From the NCBI GenBank assembly GCA_947095945.1, contig CAMUQM010000150.1, forward strand, positions 1-5,096: 5,096 nucleotides of DNA, written 5' to 3'. This DNA comes from an uncultured Prevotella sp. GTDB taxonomy: Bacteria > Bacteroidota > Bacteroidia > Bacteroidales > Bacteroidaceae. A program made the translations under genes and the position numbers. Of the stretch, positions 1 to 4,348 are shown in pieces. The first letter of the stretch is position 1. Each line of letters begins with the position of its first letter. Below the pieces are notes generated by a model. The model searched no databases. It was not told where the DNA came from and saw only the letters and a list, made by a program, of their open reading frames with translations.

Positions 1-2
1 AC

Positions 3-83
3 AAGAACACCGAGTACCACGAGCAGATACTCGCCTTGATGCAGAAGAATATGAGAATGATAGCACAGAGAGCAACCGCATAA
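3..83 (+). CDS. C-terminal tail of an unidentified plus-strand protein (5' partial)
   Basis: An open frame runs in from the left edge and gives 26 residues before a TAA at 81-83, ending in QKNMRMIAQRATA. The tail is hydrophilic and probably helical, with no recognisable motif. The next gene starts 22 bp after the stop on the same strand, so this looks like the upstream member of the same accessory operon. The start and most of the protein lie outside the window, so I assign no function. Short open frames at an edge can be chance, but the spacing to the next gene and the coding-like composition favour a real gene end. Confidence 0.6.
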   Translation, partial: KNTEYHEQILALMQKNMRMIAQRATA

Positions 84-105
84 CAATCCTATAATAACAA
101 CGATT

Positions 106-351
106 ATGGCGACATACAAGACAATAGAGAAAATTCCAACGTGGAGTTTAGGCTACCTTATCAATGGAGATAGTACAGGACTGACAGACGAAGAAATCGC
201 ACTCGCAGACCAATGGAGTAAGGACACCAAAGCGGAGGTTATATCGCCCCACACAGACATAGAGGGGAATATGCAACCTTATTTTACCCACGTTCCAGCC
301 TTTGGACTACCCACCGAGGTAGAGGACTGCACCCTTATTTGCAGAGAGTAA
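106..351 (+). CDS. Small conserved ICE accessory protein, DUF6926-like, function unknown
   Basis: This encodes an 81-residue soluble protein with no signal peptide or membrane segment. Two blocks stand out: YLINGDSTGLTDEEIALADQ at residues 17-36 and YFTHVPAFGLP at 59-69, followed by an acidic end with DCTLIC (74-79). From memory this is the pattern of a small family common in Bacteroidota conjugative transposons and labelled DUF6926; that name is recollection, not a search result. The ATG at 106 follows an A-rich leader without a Shine-Dalgarno sequence, which is normal in this phylum. It lies 22 bp after the preceding stop and 31 bp before the next gene, consistent with one transcript. No catalytic residues can be argued. 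The biochemical role is unknown. Confidence 0.85.
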   Translation: MATYKTIEKIPTWSLGYLINGDSTGLTDEEIALADQWSKDTKAEVISPHTDIEGNMQPYFTHVPAFGLPTEVEDCTLICRE

Positions 352-382
352 ATAAAAACATCAACCTATAAACGACAACAAT

Positions 383-664
383 ATGAAAGTACAAGTAGAA
401 GGCATTATTCATAATTTTTCGAGCAAAGCTCTCAACAACTCGTGGGCAGATGAAATACCCAACATCATCGTGAGAGTTATCAATGCCATAAGCATAGCCG
501 AGAACAAGGAGGAGTTGCAGACCGCACTCCTTCAAATCTCCCAAGAAACGGAACTTGACAAGTTTTTTGTCTATGGTTACGGCGCACATCATTTTTGGCT
601 AACCCACCGTTGGCTATCGAATGGTGAACCAATGGAACACAGATTACTAATCGCTGAGTTTTGA
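383..664 (+). CDS. Small conserved ICE accessory protein with a YGYGAHHFW motif, function unknown
   Basis: This encodes a 93-residue protein, predicted soluble and cytoplasmic. The N-terminus (1-12) reads as a short beta strand. Residues 40-58 look helical (NKEELQTALLQISQETELD). The hallmark is FFVYGYGAHHFWL at residues 61-73, rich in aromatics and containing a His pair. I recall similar 'YGYGxHHF' proteins in accessory operons of Bacteroides conjugative transposons, possibly the family named DUF6956, but I cannot confirm that name. The stop at 662-664 is 4 bp from the ATG of the following gene, so the two are almost certainly co-transcribed and perhaps translationally coupled. The His pair could bind a metal or nucleotide, but that is only inference. 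Confidence 0.82.
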   Translation: MKVQVEGIIHNFSSKALNNSWADEIPNIIVRVINAISIAENKEELQTALLQISQETELDKFFVYGYGAHHFWLTHRWLSNGEPMEHRLLIAEF

Positions 665-668
665 AAAT

Positions 669-887
669 ATGGAAAGGAAAGTTTACAGAGTACGCACCCA
701 ATACGTTTTTGAAGGTGTGTTTGAGGTTGTAGCCACAGACCGAGAGGAAGCCGAGCGGAAAATCCTTGAAGATTGTGGAATGGTGATGGGCAGAGGAATA
801 CACAGCACACTGCCCGATGAACAAATCAATTGGGCTTTCGATACCCACCCCGAAGAGCGGATAATTGAAACAACCGAAAATCCCTAA
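669..887 (+). CDS. Small conserved ICE accessory protein, function unknown
   Basis: This encodes a 72-residue protein. Residues 4-21 (KVYRVRTQYVFEGVFEVV) form an apparent beta hairpin, followed by an amphipathic helix at 23-35 (TDREEAERKILED). A conserved-looking tail follows: CGMVMGRGIHSTLPDEQI (36-53) and FDTHPEERI (57-65). The strand-strand-helix layout with an 'EA' at the helix start resembles small DpnD/PcfM-type domains, but this is a shape similarity only. It begins 4 bp after the preceding stop and is the last gene of the plus-strand set; a strong terminator hairpin begins 7 bp after its TAA. It has no signal peptide or membrane segment. The function is unknown. Confidence 0.84.
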   Translation: MERKVYRVRTQYVFEGVFEVVATDREEAERKILEDCGMVMGRGIHSTLPDEQINWAFDTHPEERIIETTENP

Positions 888-894
888 CACAATG

Positions 895-940
895 AGCCAC
901 GCAACCTTAAAAAATGCGTGGCTTCTTTTCTTTTTCTTTG
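895..940 (+). terminator. Rho-independent terminator of the plus-strand accessory operon
   Basis: AGCCACGCA (895-903) pairs perfectly with TGCGTGGCT (915-923), giving a 9-bp GC-rich stem around an 11-nt A-rich loop. It is followed at once by a T-rich run (TCTTTTCTTTTTCTTT). The hairpin starts 7 bp after the stop of the 72-aa gene, where an operon terminator is expected. On the minus strand the stem is followed only by mixed sequence, so it probably works mainly for plus-strand transcripts. Confidence 0.8.
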
Positions 941-968
941 AACGAGCAGGCGACCAAAGAAAAGAAGC
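921..968. repeat. Inverted repeat overlapping the terminator
   Basis: GCTTCTTTTCTTT (921-933) is the exact reverse complement of AAAGAAAAGAAGC (956-968), with a 22-bp spacer. The left arm reuses the last three bases of the terminator stem and its T-tract, so the two foldings cannot form at once. The arms are homopurine/homopyrimidine. This could be a chance product of the low-complexity tract or a mutually exclusive RNA fold; the sequence alone does not decide. Confidence 0.55.
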
Positions 969-1051
969 AAAAGAAAGTCGCTAATTATCAAAAGCTTAAA
1001 TTATAGGATGATCTTGAGGATCTTTATAAAGAGGTAGAAGAGCAAGAGAGG

Positions 1052-1068
1052 GATGGCAAAGTGCCATC
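1052..1068 (-). terminator. Hairpin downstream of the cargo operon, possible terminator
   Basis: GATGGCA (1052-1058) and TGCCATC (1062-1068) form a perfect 7-bp stem with a 3-nt loop. It lies 14 bp beyond the stop codon of the 372-aa minus-strand gene. On the minus strand the stem is followed by pyrimidine-rich sequence (CCTCTCTTGCTCTTC), not a clean T-run, so termination would be moderate. On the plus strand it is followed by TTCCCCTTTGTTTTTA, so it may also act as a back-up stop for plus-strand readthrough. Confidence 0.5.
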
Positions 1069-1081
1069 TTCCCCTTTGTTT

Positions 1082-2200
1082 TTATATTTTTGTACATTCT
1101 ATAAGCTTATATGTTGTTTTTGGCTTTGTAGATATATTATTTGCATTCTGATATTCAATACATTTTATTTTATATTGATGTAATTCCCCTAATGTAACTC
1201 CATTAAGGATATTAGCCTCAGCTGTTGTACCTGTTATTTTCTTTTTATCGTAAATAAAAGTCCATTTCCCATTACATAGAACTGTACCAGAAGCAAAATA
1301 ACCAACAAATTCGGTTATGACTTCCTCTAATTCTATGTGTGCATTTAAATAATCATATACTCTTGAAATTGCATTTAATGATATAGTAGAACCAGAGATA
1401 CTTTTTTCTAATGTTGATGTAACCCATTTATGTTTAAAAGACAATTTATTAGTTTCTAAGACTTGCAAAAAAGAGCGCATACTGCTTAATGTATGTCCCT
1501 GTAAATCTTCAATTTTTTCTTTCAATCCATCTACAGAGTCTATTGTAAATATTTCATCAATTTTCTGTAAAGTAGATGATATCCTTGATGCTTCACCAAA
1601 CATATCAAATGTTTCATTTAGAATAAAGTGTACATCAAAAGATGCGGCCTTTAATGCACAAGCTCTCATATTTGCTTCAGAGGCATGTTGTTTACCAAAG
1701 CTTTTAATGTGACAGTTACGTATCATAGCTTGGTATCTGTCTAAAGCATTTGTTAATACATTAATATCAATGCTATGAGAATTATCAATGTCACTAAATG
1801 CTATACAAGACATTATTTTACCATTTTGTAATGAACCTGAAATTAATTCTTCATTATCAATTGCTTCATAATTACAGAAAAAGCCTTCATCTGGTAGCAT
1901 AAAAGGCTGTACCTTAATAGATTCAAGGGGTATGGCTAATATATCATTTGCACCTCTTACAATTACATCAAGATAACTATTATCTTCTGGTTTTTTATAT
2001 ATAGACAATAAATCTATTTTCTGACCTTTAAATAAGTTCAAACGTTTTTCACTAATCCTTACAGCGAGATATTTATAACACGTTTCATCATCATACGGAT
2101 ATAATAGGCACAAATAATTTGCGCCAAAAATATCTGTCGCTACAAAAACTTGTGGTATCTCATAGAAAACAATAACCTCTATAAATTTTAGTTGAATCAT
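1082..2200 (-). CDS. DUF6575-like 372-aa protein of an AT-rich two-gene cargo module, function unknown
   Basis: This encodes a soluble 372-residue protein without signal peptide or membrane segment. Residues 8-110 match my recollection of the DUF6575 pattern: VIVFYEIPQVFVATD, then YLCLLYPYDD, an ISEKRLNL block, an acidic DLLSIYKKPED stretch, and a closing MLPDEGFF. The middle (about 145-295) is mostly helical, including a coiled-coil-like SSTLQKIDEIF/DGLKEKIEDLQG region. The last 70 or so residues (from FVGYFASGTVLCNGKWTFIY) look like a small beta-rich domain. I see no nuclease, NTPase or protease motif. The ATG follows the 147-aa gene by only 11 bp, so both are probably translated from one mRNA. 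Codons and bases are much more AT-rich than in the flanking tra genes, suggesting separate acquisition. A defence or stress role is possible but unproven; the DUF assignment is moderately sure. Confidence 0.87.
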   Translation of the reverse strand: MIQLKFIEVIVFYEIPQVFVATDIFGANYLCLLYPYDDETCYKYLAVRISEKRLNLFKGQKIDLLSIYKKPEDNSYLDVIVRGANDILAIPLESIKVQPFMLPDEGFFCNYEAIDNEELISGSLQNGKIMSCIAFSDIDNSHSIDINVLTNALDRYQAMIRNCHIKSFGKQHASEANMRACALKAASFDVHFILNETFDMFGEASRISSTLQKIDEIFTIDSVDGLKEKIEDLQGHTLSSMRSFLQVLETNKLSFKHKWVTSTLEKSISGSTISLNAISRVYDYLNAHIELEEVITEFVGYFASGTVLCNGKWTFIYDKKKITGTTAEANILNGVTLGELHQYKIKCIEYQNANNISTKPKTTYKLIECTKI

Positions 2201-2211
2201 ATTGCTTTCGG

Positions 2212-2655
2212 TTAAAGAGTTATTTCTCTATATTGGATTTCAGCTTTGTTTAAATCAAATAAAGTTGTATGCCACCAAGTATAATGATTTGCACAGTTAT
2301 TACTTGGAGTTTTTAGCATTACACCATATTCTGGGCACATTATTATTTCTGCAATTCCATGCAAATGTTTCAAGTAAGGAAGTTTCGCCATAGAACGTGC
2401 ATCTTCCAATGTGCATAGTGAAGATAACCCAGATGCTTGCCATAGTTTGTTTCCAAATTTTTTCTGTGGATACAGCTCAGTATGAGGTTTTAAATCATCC
2501 TCTGTCATGACGCTATCTTCTTGAATTAGACGAAATAAAGGTTCATTGTCGTATGCAACTACGACATCTTCAGGAGGAGTGTTGGCTGGCAACTGTTTAG
2601 CCCACGAAACATTATATTTACTTCTATATTCTGTCAATTTTGTTGACGTATACAT
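2212..2655 (-). CDS. 147-aa unknown protein with a C-terminal HYTWW motif, first gene of the cargo module
   Basis: This encodes a 147-residue protein, predicted cytoplasmic. In order it shows W18-A-x-x-LPANTPPEDV (18-31), an LFRLI segment with Arg42, an acidic TEDDLKPHTE stretch (51-60), a SGLSSLCTLEDA block (75-86), and near the end GVMLKTPS (111-118) with HYTWW (124-128). I recall other bacterial proteins with this plan (LP..PP, then a conserved 'hRLh', a 'GLSxhxxxxDA' block and a terminal 'HxTWW'), but know no assigned function. It starts at the only sensible ATG, about 25-30 nt downstream of a good Bacteroidota promoter match, and is followed after 11 bp by the DUF6575-like gene. There is no signal peptide. 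It is likely the partner or regulator of the downstream protein, by inference from the operon only. Confidence 0.85.
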   Translation of the reverse strand: MYTSTKLTEYRSKYNVSWAKQLPANTPPEDVVVAYDNEPLFRLIQEDSVMTEDDLKPHTELYPQKKFGNKLWQASGLSSLCTLEDARSMAKLPYLKHLHGIAEIIMCPEYGVMLKTPSNNCANHYTWWHTTLFDLNKAEIQYREITL

Positions 2656-2683
2656 ATTGTTTGGTAATTATATATACTTTTTG

Positions 2684-2715
2684 TTTGCAAAAGTAATATT
2701 AAATATTTAATTTTG
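2684..2715 (+). promoter_or_regulatory. Mirror-image plus-strand promoter match
   Basis: On the plus strand, TTTG (2684-2687) is a full -33 box and TAATTTTG (2708-2715) a full TAnnTTTG -7 box, separated by 20 nt. This superimposes on the minus-strand promoter. No plus-strand gene lies downstream (the next genes are the minus-strand tra set), so it would produce antisense RNA to the lysozyme and traQ. It may simply be a consequence of the palindrome. Confidence 0.35.
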
Positions 2716-2718
2716 CAA
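2685..2718. repeat. Palindrome spanning the cargo promoter
   Basis: TTGCAAAA (2685-2692) and TTTTGCAA (2711-2718) are exact inverted repeats 18 bp apart, and the spacer contains a second imperfect dyad (AATATTAAATATT). The arms coincide with the -7 and -33 boxes of the cargo promoter, so a dimeric repressor bound here would block it. An operator, an AT-rich insertion boundary or chance are all possible. Confidence 0.6.
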
Positions 2719-2719
2719 T
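2688..2719 (-). promoter_or_regulatory. Bacteroidota-type promoter for the cargo module
   Basis: Reading the minus strand, TACTTTTG (2695 to 2688) is an exact match to the Bacteroides -7 consensus TAnnTTTG. ATTG (2719 to 2716) lies 20 nt upstream as a partial -33 box (consensus TTTG). Transcription would start near 2681, leaving a leader of roughly 25 nt before the ATG at 2655. The boxes sit inside the palindrome at 2685-2718. Confidence 0.6.
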
Positions 2720-2777
2720 GCCATAAATGCTTTTCCATAAAATTTAAAGAGTTTTTAGGTAAAAAGGTGTTCAGTAA

Positions 2778-3284
2778 TTACAAGATGAAGAATAGAGCAA
2801 ACTCCACCTGTCTTCGCTTGACAAGCCCACGCAAAACCTTTCCTTTGTATCGACAGAAGGAAACATACTCTCGATAGATACTCCTATCTCCACCTTCTAT
2901 TTTTTTGAGTAATTTGCTCTTGGGATGTTTGCCATACCCCAACAACCGACCTACTCCAACATTGTAGGATAAGACGGCAAGCAATAGGGCATCTTTGCCA
3001 TATTCTTTGAAGCATTCAATGCATTTCCAAAGGTCTGCACGAAGCAGGGAGTCTGCCTGCCATTCCGTCATATCCGCTGTGAAACGCTCTCCTGGTTGCA
3101 GCTGATGCCCATATCCAACATACGGATAATTCTTCCAGCTGTGCATACCCTCAAAGTATTTTACAACGACTACCGCACGTTCAAAAGGTGGCAAGTCTGC
3201 CAACCGCACCCTCCGCTGAGCAAGGGTCGGCTGACAGAACAGGCAGAATACACAAAGTAAAATGAAAGAATGTATCGTTCGCAT
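2778..3284 (-). CDS. Secreted conjugation-associated lysozyme (GH24-like)
   Basis: This encodes a 168-residue peptidoglycan hydrolase of the kind found at the end of tra operons in Bacteroidota conjugative transposons; it likely opens the cell wall locally so the mating channel can cross it. Residues 1-22 form a signal peptide (hydrophobic FILLCVFCLFC, then a TLA|QR cleavage site). The phage-lysozyme core begins at FEGMHSW with candidate catalytic Glu45, followed by GYGHQL (57-62). The YNVGVGRLLGYG block (107-118) fits the second conserved region of lysozymes. The length is normal for these proteins. Its ATG is 11 bp after the traQ stop, without a Shine-Dalgarno sequence, so it belongs to the tra operon. 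It is intact, with no frameshift. The cleavage mechanism is inferred from the motif, not shown. Confidence 0.92.
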   Translation of the reverse strand: MRTIHSFILLCVFCLFCQPTLAQRRVRLADLPPFERAVVVVKYFEGMHSWKNYPYVGYGHQLQPGERFTADMTEWQADSLLRADLWKCIECFKEYGKDALLLAVLSYNVGVGRLLGYGKHPKSKLLKKIEGGDRSIYREYVSFCRYKGKVLRGLVKRRQVEFALFFIL

Positions 3285-3295
3285 CCATTATGTTC

Positions 3296-3757
3296 TTAGT
3301 GGCGTGAAGATGCAGGCTTGTCCTTGCCCTCTTCCCGCTCGTTGTTAAAACTAAAGGTTAGCTGCTGAACCCTGCCGAAACTATCCTCCACATATACATC
3401 AATCGTCTGGCGGTCAGATGAGAGTGAGGTGTAGTAAAGTCGGAAAACATCCTTGGTGAGCGGATAGCGGTCGTTGGGCTTGAATACCGTCCCATTGTCC
3501 ATTCTTAGCGTTCCTTTCCCGTCCGGTTGGAAATATCTGATGGTGTAGCGAGTGTCGGCAAAGTCGCCTTCACGTTTGAGTGTACACCTGATTTCTGCCG
3601 TCTGTCCCTTGACGATGTCCTTCTGGACAGGCATCGTCTCGACAGTGAACGGATAACACTGCTGAACATCCAACTCCCTATCACAAGCAGATAAACAAAA
3701 CACGGCAAGGGTTAGCACTCCCATTACCCATATACTATTAAAAATTTTCTTTTTCAT
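3296..3757 (-). CDS. traQ: Conjugative transposon protein TraQ (DUF3872), lipoprotein
   Basis: This encodes a 153-residue lipoprotein. A charged KKK start and a hydrophobic stretch lead to the lipobox LSAC with lipidated Cys25, followed by Asp26. The mature part (about 30-140) is beta-rich, with the DUF3872/TraQ look: YPFTVETMPVQKDIVKGQTAEIRC, then TRYTIRYFQPDGKGTL, and a late RLYYTSLSSDRQTIDVYVEDSFG block. It ends in a charged, disordered tail. TraQ is a component of the CTnDOT-type mating apparatus in the cell envelope; its exact job is not established. The start is preceded by TAGGGAACA, a better ribosome-binding site than its neighbours have. It begins 12 bp after the traO stop. In CTnDOT itself traP (a primase-like gene) lies between traO and traQ; here there is no room for it. 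Confidence 0.93.
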   Translation of the reverse strand: MKKKIFNSIWVMGVLTLAVFCLSACDRELDVQQCYPFTVETMPVQKDIVKGQTAEIRCTLKREGDFADTRYTIRYFQPDGKGTLRMDNGTVFKPNDRYPLTKDVFRLYYTSLSSDRQTIDVYVEDSFGRVQQLTFSFNNEREEGKDKPASSRH

Positions 3758-3769
3758 TGTTCCCTACAT

Positions 3770-4348
3770 TTATAGATTAAACCTGATTCCTGCCGATACA
3801 GCAGGGCGAAAATGATGAACATCCGTACCAAAGAGTATGCGTCCCTGTCCTTTGAGTAGCAACAGCACATTGTCCGATAAGAAACATTCTATGGATAGAT
3901 GCACCGCTCCACCATAGACGAAGTGAGAGTCATCGAGTAGTTTTGCGCCATCAAGAAGTAGTTTCTTATCTTCGTTAAGTTCCTCATAGCCACCCAAAGC
4001 GGATATTCCAGCATAGGCAAATACATTTTTACCATTGTCAGAAACAATAGGCTGCATATAACCCAAATGCACGAAGGCATCTTTGAGTTTCACATCATAG
4101 CTGCGATACGGCATATTTTGTTGCTCATATTCTACCGTAAGAAATGAATAATTCTCACGCTTCAGATAGCGAGTGAGCAAAATACCTATGCCAAAATTGT
4201 CTTTGGCAAACAAATTCTCGCCTTTGATAATTGGCACGTTACCTACTATTTCCAAGCCTTTTTGCTTTGGAATCAGCCGTTGTGCCTGTGTGGGCAGCGC
4301 AATGGCCACCGCACACATAAGAAGGAAAAGATACTTCTTCATTACCAT
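3770..4348 (-). CDS. traO: Conjugal transfer protein TraO, secreted beta-barrel-like envelope protein
   Basis: This encodes a 192-residue protein of the Bacteroidota TraO family. The N-terminal signal peptide KKYLFLLMCAVAIALPTQA ends at an AxA-like site before QR (about residue 23). The rest alternates short strands such as FGIGILLTRYL, YSFLTVEYEQQ, AFVHLGYMQPIV, HFVYGGAVHLSIECFL and a terminal AVSAGIRFNL. This resembles a small outer-membrane beta barrel, supporting an outer-membrane site in the mating apparatus. The first ATG is at 4348, but a second ATG at 4342 overlaps the traN stop as TAATG and gives the more usual 'MKKY' start, so the protein may be two residues shorter. The 12-bp gap to traQ and the overlap with traN place it firmly in the tra operon. 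Confidence 0.93.
   Translation of the reverse strand: MVMKKYLFLLMCAVAIALPTQAQRLIPKQKGLEIVGNVPIIKGENLFAKDNFGIGILLTRYLKRENYSFLTVEYEQQNMPYRSYDVKLKDAFVHLGYMQPIVSDNGKNVFAYAGISALGGYEELNEDKKLLLDGAKLLDDSHFVYGGAVHLSIECFLSDNVLLLLKGQGRILFGTDVHHFRPAVSAGIRFNL
4340..4348 (-). promoter_or_regulatory. Overlapping traN stop and traO start (TAATG)
   Basis: On the minus strand the sequence ATGGTAATG contains the traN stop TAA (4344-4342) flanked by two in-frame traO ATGs (4348-4346 and 4342-4340). The second start shares its A with the stop codon. This is a standard arrangement for re-initiation and would keep TraN and TraO synthesis in step. No Shine-Dalgarno sequence precedes either ATG. Confidence 0.65.

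Noticed and set aside
335..592. Minus-strand open frame of 85 codons
   Set aside because: It is a shadow of the YGYGAHHFW gene, with an unlikely amino acid composition and no neighbouring context.
480..890. Minus-strand open frame of 136 codons
   Set aside because: It lies antisense over the 93- and 72-aa plus-strand genes. Its translation is Cys/His/Pro-rich with no family resemblance, whereas the plus-strand genes are tightly spaced, carry motifs and end in a terminator.
2202..2393. Plus-strand open frame of 63 codons
   Set aside because: It is antisense to the 147-aa cargo gene and low-complexity Leu/Tyr/His-rich, with no independent support.
2661..2691. Alternative cargo promoter using TATATAAT near 2670 with TTTG at 2691-2688
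   Set aside because: Its spacing and -7 sequence match the Bacteroidota consensus poorly, whereas TACTTTTG at 2695-2688 matches exactly with a 20-nt spacer to a -33-like box.
960..2790. Target-site duplication or terminal repeats around the cargo module
   Set aside because: Comparing the two flanks I found only trivial shared words such as TAATTA. There is no convincing direct or inverted repeat and no transposase or integrase gene, so the means of insertion is not visible.
3505..3708. Minus-strand open frame of 67 codons inside traQ
   Set aside because: It is an out-of-frame shadow of traQ, whose own frame has a lipobox and family motifs.
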